From Collinsella aerofaciens (GTDB lineage: Bacteria > Actinomycetota > Coriobacteriia > Coriobacteriales > Coriobacteriaceae): a stretch of DNA of 64,000 bases. How positions within the stretch are numbered: the stretch's first letter is position 1; every line of letters begins with the position of its first letter. Shown piece by piece: positions 1-7,850 of this stretch. The stretch is taken from assembly GCF_015548375.1 (NCBI RefSeq), contig NZ_JADMWW010000004.1, positions 1 to 64,000 of the forward strand. The letters are read 5' to 3'. The notes under the pieces were generated by a model that searched no databases, was not told where the DNA came from, and saw only the letters and a list, made by a program, of their open reading frames with translations. A program made the position numbers and the translations under genes.

Positions 1-57
1 CCATCGCGCCGAGAGTACTGCGGGGTCAGCCCGTGGGAGGCCAGGGCGCCGCTGACC
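1..57 (+). rRNA. rrf: 5S rRNA, 3' end only
   Basis: The first 57 bases align in order with the 3' half of bacterial 5S rRNA: the segment GCGCCGAGAGTACTGCGGGG matches the E. coli stretch GCGCCGATGGTAGTGTGGGG, and the next bases match the following helix up to the 3' end at GCTGACC. The 5' part, and presumably the rest of an rRNA operon, lies before the window. A rho-independent terminator follows 35 bases later. The exact 3' end is inferred from the alignment. Confidence 0.78.
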
Positions 58-91
58 GGTGGACGGCACCGAGCCGTGCGCTTGAACTGAG

Positions 92-125
92 AAGGGGGAG
101 GCCTCGCGGCCTCCCCCTTTTTTGC
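92..125 (+). terminator. Rho-independent terminator of the rRNA operon
   Basis: A perfect GC stem (GGGGGAGGCC pairing with GGCCTCCCCC around a 4-base loop) is followed by seven T. It lies just after the 5S end and before the acpS promoter, so it closes the rRNA transcript. Confidence 0.9.
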
Positions 126-173
126 GTTTACGGGCTTTTGTCTCACATAGTAGCTGTGTTTTATAACCCTCGT

Positions 174-203
174 TTGTCGCATCTTCTGCGAACGGGCTAC
201 AAT
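174..203 (+). promoter_or_regulatory. Promoter of the acpS operon
   Basis: TTGTCG (174-179), an 18-base spacer and TACAAT (198-203) form a good sigma-70 type promoter. The expected start near 210 leaves a leader of about 25 bases that contains the ribosome site GGAGG (223-227). Confidence 0.6.
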
Positions 204-236
204 AACTTAGTCTGTGCGATATGGAGGTGAATGAAC

Positions 237-776
237 ATGGCTGAAGCTGGTATCGGCGTTGATATCGTCGAGATTTCCCGCATGAAATCAATTCTTGAAA
301 AGACGCCGTCGTTTGCTCGGCGTGTGTTTACCGAAGAAGAGCGTGCTTATTGCGATGCATCATCGCGTCCCGCTGCTCACTATGCCAGCCGCTTTGCTTC
401 GCGCGAGGCGGTGCTTAAAGCTCTTGGCACGGGTTTTAGTCAAGGCGTGGGTCGCAAGGATGTTTCGGTAACGCGTGATAAACTCGGCAAACCGAAGGCG
501 CTGCTTTCGGGCCGTGCACTCGAGATCGCTCAAGAGCTGGGTGTTGTTGAGGTCGCTCTTTCCATTACGCTTACAGGAGACCTAGCCGTTGCGAATGCCA
601 TCGCGATTACCGAAGATGCTCGACCTAAGCCTAAGGAAGAAAAGGTGAGCACCAAGGAACGCGTAGCGCAGACATTTAAAGAGGCTCGCTCTGTTTTAGA
701 TGAGCTTGAGCAGCTGCAGAATTCAGCATTGACGGAGCACCTGGGCGATGCTTCGCTAGATACGCTAGGAGCATAG
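237..776 (+). CDS. acpS: Holo-[acyl-carrier-protein] synthase AcpS
   Basis: Transfers the 4'-phosphopantetheine arm of CoA to acyl carrier protein, a Mg-dependent step needed for fatty-acid synthesis in the cytoplasm. The family signature GIGVDIVEI near the N-terminus carries the metal-binding Asp, and the second conserved block FASREAVLKAL is present. The protein is 179 aa, whereas the family is usually about 120-130 aa. The extra C-terminal part of about 55 residues is charged and helical (KEEKVSTKERVAQTFKEARS) and has no match I recognise. An in-frame ATG exists 6 bases upstream at 231, but the GGAGG at 223-227 is better spaced (9 bases) for 237. It is the first gene of an operon and its stop codon abuts the next start. 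Confidence 0.9.
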   Translation: MAEAGIGVDIVEISRMKSILEKTPSFARRVFTEEERAYCDASSRPAAHYASRFASREAVLKALGTGFSQGVGRKDVSVTRDKLGKPKALLSGRALEIAQELGVVEVALSITLTGDLAVANAIAITEDARPKPKEEKVSTKERVAQTFKEARSVLDELEQLQNSALTEHLGDASLDTLGA

Positions 777-2393
777 ATGAAACCGGTTTTGAGTACCGAA
801 GAAGTCGTTCGTCTCGAGGATATCATCGAACGCGAAGGGACTTCGAAGGCCGAGCTTATGGAGCTAGCGGGTGAGTTTGCCGCCAACGAGGTCTTGAAGC
901 TCAATCCCGATCGGGTTCTCGTTCTGGTCGGTTTTGGTAATAATGGCGGCGACGGTTGGGTTGCCGCCGATATCCTGAGCCATAAGGGTGTGGACGTGGA
1001 TATCGTTTCTCCGGTTGAGCCGGATGAGATTCCTGCTGCTCTGGCACGTCATGTTGCTCGTCGTACTGCCGGCCGCGATGTGCACGTTTGCGTCGGCCCC
1101 TCGCGTGACGAACTCGAGGTTTTGATCGATAAGGCCGATGTTGTTGTCGATGCCATTTTTGGTACCGGTTTCCACGGAAATCTGCGTGCGCCGTTCTCCA
1201 TCTGGATTCCTACGGTCAATGAATGCGCCGATTGTGTCGTATCCATTGATGTTCCCTCGGGCCTGAATGCCGAGACGGGCGTTGTTGATGACGACTGCAT
1301 TCGTGCCGAGCATACGGTGACGATGATTGCGCCCAAGATTGGTCTGTATAGCGCTGATGGTCCTGAGTATGCTGGCGATTTGATCTGCGGCAATCTTTAC
1401 GACCGTCTTGACGAGGTCATCGATGATGTCGACCACGCCGCCGAGATTGTCGAGCCCGGTGACTTAGTTGATTACTTTGCCCCACTACCTACGAATATCG
1501 ATAAGTATTCCCGTGGCTCTGTGCTTATTGTCGCCGGATCTGCGCAATATCCTGGTGCTGCCATTATGGCGGCCAAGTCTGCAGCTCGCGCGGGTGCTGG
1601 TTACGTGGCAGTCGCGGCTCCTGACGCCTGCGCCAATCTTATTCGCATGGCACTTCCTTCGATTCCCGTCTTTGCTATTCCGTCTGATTCCCGCGGCTCC
1701 TTTGGCGCCGCTGCGCGCATGACGGTGTGCGAGATTGCAAAGAAGTACAGCTGTGTACTGTGCGGTCCCGGTATGACGACATCTGCCGGCGCTATGCAGG
1801 TGGTTTCGGGCTTGCTCGAGCTTGATGTGCCGCTTATCTTGGACGCCGATGCACTCAACTGCCTTGCTAAGATTGCCATTGACGGTATTGATAGTAATCC
1901 CGAGATGTATCGTCGCGAGCAGCCGTTGGTTATGACGCCGCACTATCGTGAACTTTCGCGTCTGGTTGCCGGTGACGAGGTGAACGACCTTGGTACTGCG
2001 ATTGCAGCCGCGCAGAAGGTTGTCTGGGCTGCAGGCTCCGACAACCTGGTTGTCATTGCCAAGGGGCCGACGACGGCTATCTGTGGCGTTGAGCGTGTGC
2101 TGCTGCCGCTCTCGGGTCCGGCTTCTCTGGCAACTGCCGGTTCGGGTGATGTTCTCGCGGGTATTTTGGCCGGCACGCTTGCCACCATGCGCGACGAGAT
2201 GGATCGTTGGGAGTTGCTGTATTCGTACGCCGTCGCACTTCACAGCTACGCCGGTTTTGCCGCGGCGACGGAGTATGGTGAGAAGAGCGTCATCGCGACC
2301 GATCTTATCGACTTGATCGGTCCGGCCATGGAACTGGCGGCAAAGGATGCGCTCGAAGATCTGGGAATCATGGACGAAGGGTCGGATGACTAA
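777..2393 (+). CDS. nnr: Bifunctional NAD(P)H-hydrate epimerase / ADP-dependent NAD(P)H-hydrate dehydratase
   Basis: Repairs hydrated NADH and NADPH: the epimerase interconverts R and S hydrates and the dehydratase restores the cofactor at the cost of ADP. The N-terminal YjeF epimerase domain (about residues 1-225) has the motif GNNGGDGWVAADIL. The C-terminal ribokinase-like dehydratase domain (about 240-530) has the signature TAGSGDVLAGILAG. Its length of 538 aa fits the fused form. The start codon follows the acpS stop directly (TAG|ATG), so translation is probably coupled. acpS-nnr-alr-tsaE order is common in bacteria. Confidence 0.92.
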   Translation: MKPVLSTEEVVRLEDIIEREGTSKAELMELAGEFAANEVLKLNPDRVLVLVGFGNNGGDGWVAADILSHKGVDVDIVSPVEPDEIPAALARHVARRTAGRDVHVCVGPSRDELEVLIDKADVVVDAIFGTGFHGNLRAPFSIWIPTVNECADCVVSIDVPSGLNAETGVVDDDCIRAEHTVTMIAPKIGLYSADGPEYAGDLICGNLYDRLDEVIDDVDHAAEIVEPGDLVDYFAPLPTNIDKYSRGSVLIVAGSAQYPGAAIMAAKSAARAGAGYVAVAAPDACANLIRMALPSIPVFAIPSDSRGSFGAAARMTVCEIAKKYSCVLCGPGMTTSAGAMQVVSGLLELDVPLILDADALNCLAKIAIDGIDSNPEMYRREQPLVMTPHYRELSRLVAGDEVNDLGTAIAAAQKVVWAAGSDNLVVIAKGPTTAICGVERVLLPLSGPASLATAGSGDVLAGILAGTLATMRDEMDRWELLYSYAVALHSYAGFAAATEYGEKSVIATDLIDLIGPAMELAAKDALEDLGIMDEGSDD

Positions 2394-2395
2394 TC

Positions 2396-3541
2396 ATGAA
2401 TAAAGCCGATTTGACGCGCTGGTCCTGGGTCGAGATCGACCGCGGGGCGCTCCGTCGCAACACGAGGGCCTATAAGAACTTGCTGAATCCACGTCAGCGC
2501 CTGTGCTGCGTGGTCAAGGCCGATGCTTATGGTCATGGAGCTGTTGAGTGCGCCAAGATCATGTATTCGGCCGGTGCCGACATGTTTGCCGTGGCGACGG
2601 TTAACGAGGGCGTTGAGCTCCGACAGGGCGGGATTACGAAACCCATCCTCATCCTAAGCGAGCCGCCTATCGAGGCCATTCCGACGTTGCTCGAGTTTGA
2701 TATCATGCCTTCGGTCTATACGTCTGATTTTGCTCTTGCGTATGGCGAATGTGCCGTCGCGGCGGGCAAAGTGGGCAAGTATCATCTCGCCATCGAGACG
2801 GGCATGAATCGTATCGGCGTTCACTACACGCAGGTGCTCGACTTTGTCCGCGGTATAAATTTCCATCGCGGTATTCAGTGCGACGGCGTATTTACGCACT
2901 TCGCCACGGCCGATGAACCTTCGGGCTGGGACTACAAGCTGCAGTGTCAGCGCTTTACCGAGGCCGTTCAGGCCATTAAAGATGCGGGTTTTGAGTGCGG
3001 TATCGTGCACTGCGCCAACACGCCGTCCTCGATGCTCGACCCCTCGATGCATTTTGATATGATTCGCGCCGGCGTTGGCTTGTATGGCATGCAGCCGTGC
3101 GAGCTGAGTGGCCGCGTGATGCAGCTTGACCCCGTTATGAGCGTCCATGCGCGCGTGACGCGCGTGGCACACCCTGCGATGGGTGAGGGCGTGGGCTACG
3201 GTTTTACCTACCGCGTACCGCGTACGCGCGTTCAGATCTGCACGCTGCCGATCGGTTATGCCGATGGCCTATCGCGTACGCTTTCCAATCGTATGGATGT
3301 GCTGTATCGCGGCGAGCGTGTGCATCAGGTTGGCAATATCTGCATGGACCAGTTTATGGTCGCCATTCAGTCCAACCCGGCACACGAGATTCCCGAGGCC
3401 GAGTATGGTGACGAGATGATCATTGTCGGCCGCGATGGCGATGCCGAGATCACTATGGACGAGATGGCCCGACTGCGCGGAACGATTAACTACGAGGTCG
3501 CCTGCGGCTTTGGCATGCGTCTCGACAAGGTCTACGTGTAG
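2396..3541 (+). CDS. alr: Alanine racemase
   Basis: PLP-dependent interconversion of L- and D-alanine, which supplies D-Ala for peptidoglycan. The N-terminal barrel has the PLP lysine in the motif VVKADAYGHG (K41). The C-terminal domain shows GVGYGFTYR and LPIGYADGLSR, the region that supplies the catalytic tyrosine, and GNICMDQFM. The length of 381 aa is normal. It lies 2 bases after the preceding gene in the same operon. Confidence 0.95.
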   Translation: MNKADLTRWSWVEIDRGALRRNTRAYKNLLNPRQRLCCVVKADAYGHGAVECAKIMYSAGADMFAVATVNEGVELRQGGITKPILILSEPPIEAIPTLLEFDIMPSVYTSDFALAYGECAVAAGKVGKYHLAIETGMNRIGVHYTQVLDFVRGINFHRGIQCDGVFTHFATADEPSGWDYKLQCQRFTEAVQAIKDAGFECGIVHCANTPSSMLDPSMHFDMIRAGVGLYGMQPCELSGRVMQLDPVMSVHARVTRVAHPAMGEGVGYGFTYRVPRTRVQICTLPIGYADGLSRTLSNRMDVLYRGERVHQVGNICMDQFMVAIQSNPAHEIPEAEYGDEMIIVGRDGDAEITMDEMARLRGTINYEVACGFGMRLDKVYV

Positions 3542-3549
3542 GAGCCGCT

Positions 3550-4170
3550 ATGGGCGTCATGCACATCCCCGGCCATACCCATCAGGCACCACGTGAGGTC
3601 GCACTCGAGGAAATTGAGGCCGTTCTGGGCGATTGTCACCTCTGCCAGCTCTACCAGTCGCGTCACAATATCGTGTTTGGCGTGGGAAACCCCCGCGCTC
3701 GCGTGATGTTTATTGGTGAGGCGCCGGGCCGCAATGAGGATTTGCAGGGCGAGCCCTTTGTGGGGGCGGCAGGCGAGGACCTCAACGGCATTTTGTCGCT
3801 GGCGGGGCTCAAACGCGAAGACGTCTACATTGCCAACGTGCTTAAGTGTCGCCCGCCGGGAAACCGCAATCCACGTCCCGAGGAAGTGCTGGCTTGCTCG
3901 CCGTTTTTGCGTGAGCAGATTCGAAGCATCTGGCCCGATATTATCGTGACGCTCGGCAACCCCGCGACGCACTTTGTGCTTAAGACCGAGATTGGCATTA
4001 CTAAGCTGCGCGGCAGGTTCCACCAGATGGGGCATTTTGTAGTAATGCCCACGTTCCATCCGGCAGCAGCGCTGCGCAATCCGGCGTGGCAGGAGCTGCT
4101 GGAGGAAGACTTTAAGATGCTGGGCGATTATCTGGAGCGACATCCCGCACCAGAGGACGCCTCGGAATAA
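3550..4170 (+). CDS. Family 4 uracil-DNA glycosylase (4Fe-4S type)
   Basis: Removes uracil from DNA in base-excision repair. Cys29 and Cys32 (CHLC) together with two later Cys, in VLKCRPPGNRNP and VLACSPF, are the expected ligands of the 4Fe-4S cluster of family 4 enzymes. The motif GEAPGRNEDLQGEPFVG forms the uracil pocket and the C-terminal motif is HPAAALRNP. The 206 aa length fits the family. An AGGAG site lies 5 bases before the ATG. It is cotranscribed with alr and tsaE. Confidence 0.92.
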   Translation: MGVMHIPGHTHQAPREVALEEIEAVLGDCHLCQLYQSRHNIVFGVGNPRARVMFIGEAPGRNEDLQGEPFVGAAGEDLNGILSLAGLKREDVYIANVLKCRPPGNRNPRPEEVLACSPFLREQIRSIWPDIIVTLGNPATHFVLKTEIGITKLRGRFHQMGHFVVMPTFHPAAALRNPAWQELLEEDFKMLGDYLERHPAPEDASE

Positions 4171-4182
4171 TAAGGAGCATAT

Positions 4183-4689
4183 ATGTCCCTGGAGCGCCTG
4201 GGGGTAGGTACTTACAAAACGACTTGCGCTGCCGATACGGAGTACTTTGGCGAGCTAATTGCACCGTGCCTTGAGGACGGCGATGTGCTCATCCTGACCG
4301 GTGGCCTGGGAGTGGGCAAAACTCACTTTACCAAGGGCGTCTCGCGCGGGCTGGGCGATGGGCATATGGTTACGAGCCCTACGTTTGCGCTCATGGCCGT
4401 TCACGATCAAGGCCGTATTCCGCTGTTTCACTTTGATCTATACCGCCTGGAGCATGCCTACGAGCTCGAGGATACGGGCATTTTCGATGTGCTGGGCTAT
4501 GAGGGTGCTTGCCTGCTGGAATGGGGCGAACAATTCCAGGACGAGCTGACGGATGAGTATCTTTCGGTGACGCTCAAGCGTGATGAGGGCGACAGCGATG
4601 TGCGAACGATAACGCTTGAGGCGCACGGTGACCGCGCAATGGAGCTTTCCCATTTGATTGATAGGGCTGTACAAGATGAGCTTGCATAA
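4183..4689 (+). CDS. tsaE: tRNA threonylcarbamoyladenosine biosynthesis ATPase TsaE
   Basis: P-loop ATPase that works with TsaB and TsaD to make t6A at position 37 of ANN-decoding tRNAs. The Walker A motif GGLGVGKTHFTKG is at residues 40-52 (K47), followed by TSPTFALM and the LLEWGE motif typical of TsaE. Its 168 aa length is normal. The gene overlaps the next one, which encodes its TsaB and TsaD partners, by 14 bases. Confidence 0.93.
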   Translation: MSLERLGVGTYKTTCAADTEYFGELIAPCLEDGDVLILTGGLGVGKTHFTKGVSRGLGDGHMVTSPTFALMAVHDQGRIPLFHFDLYRLEHAYELEDTGIFDVLGYEGACLLEWGEQFQDELTDEYLSVTLKRDEGDSDVRTITLEAHGDRAMELSHLIDRAVQDELA

Positions 4690-7060
4690 CGACAACGCGC
4701 TGGTGGTGGCGCTCGATACCTCGACCGACATGCTTGCCTGCGCGGCAAGCTGGATTGATGGGCAGACGGGCGAGACGAAGCTCGTGAGTGGCGACCACAT
4801 GTGTCGCCGTCACGCCAACGTTGAGCTCGTGAATACCGTTGATGGCGTGCTGGCTCAAGCCGGTCTGGATCGCAGCGATGTTGGTTGCTATGTGGTCGGC
4901 CGCGGCCCGGGGTCCTTTACGGGTGTGCGCATCGGCATCTCCACTGCCAAGGGCCTCGCGCGTGGTGCCAATGTTCCGCTGCTGGGCGTGTCGACGCTCG
5001 ACGCCTGCGCTTGGACGGCGTGGAAGGCTGGCGTGCGCGGCAAGCTTGGTATCTTGGCCGATGCTATGCGCGGTGAGGTATATCCGGCGCTGTATATGCT
5101 GGTCGATGAGGGTCCCGAGCGTCAATTTGAGCGCGAACACGTGGTCAAGGCCGCCGTGGCGCTCGATGAGTGGCGCCAAGCAGCGGACTGGGACCAGGTT
5201 CAGCTGACCGGCGACGGTCTCGTGCGCTATGGCAAGCTGCTGGGTGAGGACGAGATCGCCCGCTGCGTGGAGCGCGACCTGTGGTGGCCTTCGGGCGAGG
5301 GCTTGCTGCTCGCGCACGCTGCGGGTGACGGCGATCCGGCTCGCGTCCTGCCGATTTACACGCGCCTTTCGGATGCCGAGGAAAACGAGCGCAAGCGTCT
5401 TGGTCTTGCCGAGAGTGCGCAGAGCGAAATTACGGGCGTTGCCGATGAGCTCGCCGGTCGTCATCTGCAGTTCCGTCCCATGGGCGCGGCGGATGCCGAG
5501 GGCGCGAGCGCGTTAGAGGCTGCCTGCTTTGAAGGTGCCGGACACAAGGCGTGGACGCCGGGCATGTTCCTGTCCGAACTGGGCGAGGACGTCGCTGCGC
5601 CGCGTAGTTGGTGGGTGGCACACGACGACGGCAAGCTGCTGGGCCTTGCCGGCGGTATGGTCGTGGACGGTGATGTGCAGATTCTGGATGTCGCCGTCGA
5701 CCCGGCACATCGCCGTGAGGGCATTGCCCGCAAGCTGCTGTCGCATGTGAGCTATGATGCCCAGATGCTCGGCTGCACCACGGCTTCGCTCGAGGTCGAG
5801 GACGGCAACGAGGGAGCGATCGCGCTTTATAACGCTCTGGGCTTTACCGAGGCTGGCCGTCGCCGCGGCTACTATGGTGCCGGCAAGGATGCCATCGTCA
5901 TGACGGCTCCGCTGCCCCTCGTGCTTCCGGTCGACAATGCTTCGCCCGAGCCGACGGCGGCAGAGCAGCGCGTATGGCCGCTGCCTGCGCCCGGGCGCTC
6001 CGAGGGGGAGCGTGCCGAAATTGAACGCCGCCGCCTAGTGCTCGCTATCGAGAGTTCCTGCGACGAGACGGCCGTGGCGATTATCGATGCGGATGGCAAT
6101 ATGCTGGCCAACCAGGTGTCGACGCAGATTGATTTCCATGCCCGTTTTGGCGGCGTGGTGCCCGAGATCGCCTCGCGCAAACACGTTGAGGTGATTGTGA
6201 GTGTCGTGGATGCGGCGCTCGAGGATGCCGCAGCATCGCTTGGTCTTGAGGGTGGAGCCATTGCCCCCAGCGAGCTTGCCGCCGTGGGCGTGACACAGGG
6301 TCCGGGCCTGGTGGGCGCGCTCGTGGTTGGCGTCGCCTTCGCCAAAGGCTTTGCCTACGCTGCCGGCAAGCCGCTCGTGTGCGTCAACCATCTGGAGGGG
6401 CACCTGTTTGCCAACTTGCTAGCGCAGCCCGACCTCAAGCCGCCGTTCATCTTCACGCTTGTCTCGGGCGGGCACACCATGCTCGTGCACGTGAAGGCAT
6501 GGGGCGACTACGAGGTACTTGGTGAGACACTCGATGATGCTGTGGGCGAGGCCTTCGACAAGGTAGCCAAGGCGTTGGGTCTGGGCTATCCCGGTGGCCC
6601 CATCATCTCCAAGCTGGCCGAGACGGGCAATCCCCGCGCGATCGATTTCCCCCGCGCGCTTAACAGCAGGGGAGACTATCGTTTCTCGCTTTCGGGCCTC
6701 AAGACGGCGGTGACGCTCTACATCGAGCAAGAGACCAAAGCCGGGCGCACGATTCACCTGCCCGATCTGGCGGCTTCGTTTGAGGCGGCTGTCTTTGACG
6801 TGCAGTACAAGAAGGCCAAAAACGCATTGCACGCTACCGGATGTAAGGAATACTGCATCGGCGGCGGCGTCTCGGCCAACCCGCATCTGCGCGAGATGAT
6901 GATCAAGAAGCTTGGACGTCAGGGGATTCGCGTAACGGTGCCGCCCTTGTCTGCCTGTACCGATAACGCAGCCATGATCGCGGAGGTCGCCCGCCGTAAA
7001 TTCGACCGAGGTGAAATCTCGCCGTTCGACGTCGACGCCGATCCGAACATGACGCTGTAG
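4676..7060 (+). CDS. tsaD: TsaB-RimI-TsaD trifunctional fusion (t6A synthesis and GNAT acetyltransferase)
   Basis: One 794-residue protein joins three partners that are usually separate. Residues 1 to about 245 are TsaB (VVALDTSTDMLACAA, GRGPGSFTGVRIG). About 261-415 is a GNAT domain like RimI, the ribosomal protein S18 N-acetyltransferase (LDVAVDPAHRREGIARKLL is the acetyl-CoA loop). About 452-794 is TsaD, with LAIESSCDETAVAI, the metal-binding HLEGHL and the VSGGHT motif. TsaD transfers the threonylcarbamoyl group to tRNA A37. The frame is open throughout, with Ala/Pro/Glu-rich joints between domains. An in-frame ATG exists at 4658, but 4676 starts directly with the TsaB core and lies inside the end of tsaE. 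It is the last gene of the acpS operon. Confidence 0.93.
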   Translation: MSLHNDNALVVALDTSTDMLACAASWIDGQTGETKLVSGDHMCRRHANVELVNTVDGVLAQAGLDRSDVGCYVVGRGPGSFTGVRIGISTAKGLARGANVPLLGVSTLDACAWTAWKAGVRGKLGILADAMRGEVYPALYMLVDEGPERQFEREHVVKAAVALDEWRQAADWDQVQLTGDGLVRYGKLLGEDEIARCVERDLWWPSGEGLLLAHAAGDGDPARVLPIYTRLSDAEENERKRLGLAESAQSEITGVADELAGRHLQFRPMGAADAEGASALEAACFEGAGHKAWTPGMFLSELGEDVAAPRSWWVAHDDGKLLGLAGGMVVDGDVQILDVAVDPAHRREGIARKLLSHVSYDAQMLGCTTASLEVEDGNEGAIALYNALGFTEAGRRRGYYGAGKDAIVMTAPLPLVLPVDNASPEPTAAEQRVWPLPAPGRSEGERAEIERRRLVLAIESSCDETAVAIIDADGNMLANQVSTQIDFHARFGGVVPEIASRKHVEVIVSVVDAALEDAAASLGLEGGAIAPSELAAVGVTQGPGLVGALVVGVAFAKGFAYAAGKPLVCVNHLEGHLFANLLAQPDLKPPFIFTLVSGGHTMLVHVKAWGDYEVLGETLDDAVGEAFDKVAKALGLGYPGGPIISKLAETGNPRAIDFPRALNSRGDYRFSLSGLKTAVTLYIEQETKAGRTIHLPDLAASFEAAVFDVQYKKAKNALHATGCKEYCIGGGVSANPHLREMMIKKLGRQGIRVTVPPLSACTDNAAMIAEVARRKFDRGEISPFDVDADPNMTL

Positions 7061-7072
7061 CTGGTACGGCGC

Positions 7073-7207
7073 GGTCCCCGGACGGAGGGGCCGGATATAA
7101 GGTTTCCTGCTCTACAGTTCTGCGCAAGACGAAGGCCACATTAAGTGGCCTTCTTTGCGTGCGGAACTCGCGATAAACCTTATATCCGGCCCCTCCGGTC
7201 GGGGACC
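7073..7207 (+). repeat. Large palindromic element, family A copy 1
   Basis: Two 33-base arms (7073-7105 and 7175-7207) are complementary at 31 positions. Between them is a core shared with the copies at 12104 and 29899: CTGCTCTACAGTTCTGC, then an inner hairpin GAAGGCCAC-ATTAA-GTGGCCTTC, then GTGCGGAACTCGCGA. The two conserved flanks of the inner hairpin do not pair with each other, so the element has a polarity. It starts 12 bases after the tsaD stop. It may also end transcription, but no T-run follows. Confidence 0.85.
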
Positions 7208-7346
7208 TTTCTGTATCGATGCGGCTTCTGAGCCGGATCGGCGTCGACAACGTTCGACAAGGTTAGCCAGCTGCGTCGAATTTCCGGCATGCTTTAGCTG
7301 AAAGAAAAGTTAGCGTGCGGAGCTTTGCTCCGCATTTGGGATGGGA

Positions 7347-7482
7347 GCCCCTCGGGAGCGGGCGGGCGTATACAAGGTTTATCGCGAGTTCCGCACGAGC
7401 CGGAGAGCACTTAATGTGCTCTCCGTGCGAGCAGGACTGTAGAGCAGGAAACCTTGTATACGCCCGCCCGCTCCCGAGGGGC
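7347..7482 (-). repeat. Large palindromic element, family A copy 2 (opposite orientation)
   Basis: Two 34-base arms pair perfectly. The core on the - strand reads CTGCTCTACAGTCCTGC, inner hairpin GGAGAGCAC-ATTAA-GTGCTCTCC, then GTGCGGAACTCGCGA, so it is inverted relative to copy 1. The inner stem differs from the other copies on both sides at once, so pairing is kept. The 20-base hairpin-like TGCGGAGCTTTGCTCCGCA at 7316-7334 lies just before it. Confidence 0.85.
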
Positions 7483-7580
7483 AACTCTCATGCAAAAACT
7501 TTTGTCGGGTAAAGTCCGAGGTCAGTGGCGTTTTATACCAAGAAATTCAAAAAAAGCTGAAAATTCATTACATATTTGCG

Positions 7581-7609
7581 TTGACTTTAGGCAACTAAAG
7601 TTTCATACT
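7581..7609 (+). promoter_or_regulatory. Promoter of the cstA leader
   Basis: TTGACT (7581-7586), a 17-base spacer and CATACT (7604-7609) are close to consensus. Transcription from about 7616 would produce a 235-base leader before cstA that contains a short ORF and a terminator. Confidence 0.65.
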
Positions 7610-7680
7610 CCTTTTCATCCACTGGGGGATGTGAACACGCACGGATCGTTCACATCATGATTGAAGAGGATTTCTCAGAC

Positions 7681-7725
7681 ATGTTCACGCATCAGCTAAA
7701 CATTATCAGCGTAGTAATTATCTGA
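7681..7725 (+). CDS. Putative Ile/Val-rich leader peptide of cstA
   Basis: The short ORF encodes MFTHQLNIISVVII and ends at TGA 7723-7725. Six of the last seven residues are Ile or Val, the pattern of leader peptides that sense branched-chain amino-acid charging. GAGGA (7666-7670) lies 10 bases upstream. A longer in-frame start at 7657 would add eight residues. The sequence GCATCAG at 7689-7695 can pair with CTGATGC at 7722-7728, around most of the ORF, or CATCAGC with GCTGATG at 7767-7773, beside the downstream terminator. Such alternative pairings are what an attenuator needs. Translation itself is inferred. Confidence 0.55.
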   Translation: MFTHQLNIISVVII

Positions 7726-7776
7726 TGCGGGTTAGCACATACAGCTAGCCCGTACGATAACGGGCGGCTGATGAAG

Positions 7777-7816
7777 ATGAGGGCCGTCGAGCGCAACCGA
7801 CGACCCTCATTTTTTA
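7777..7816 (+). terminator. Intrinsic terminator inside the cstA leader (attenuator)
   Basis: A 13-position stem (ATGAGGGCCGTCG with CGACGACCCTCAT, one mismatch) and an 8-base loop are followed by six T. It ends 35 bases before the cstA start and after the leader peptide ORF. GGGTTAGCACATACAGCTAGCCC (two halves around 7729-7751) forms a preceding hairpin. Confidence 0.75.
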
Positions 7817-7850
7817 TGTCTGGGAAGTTCTTTTTAGAGGAGGAAATGTA

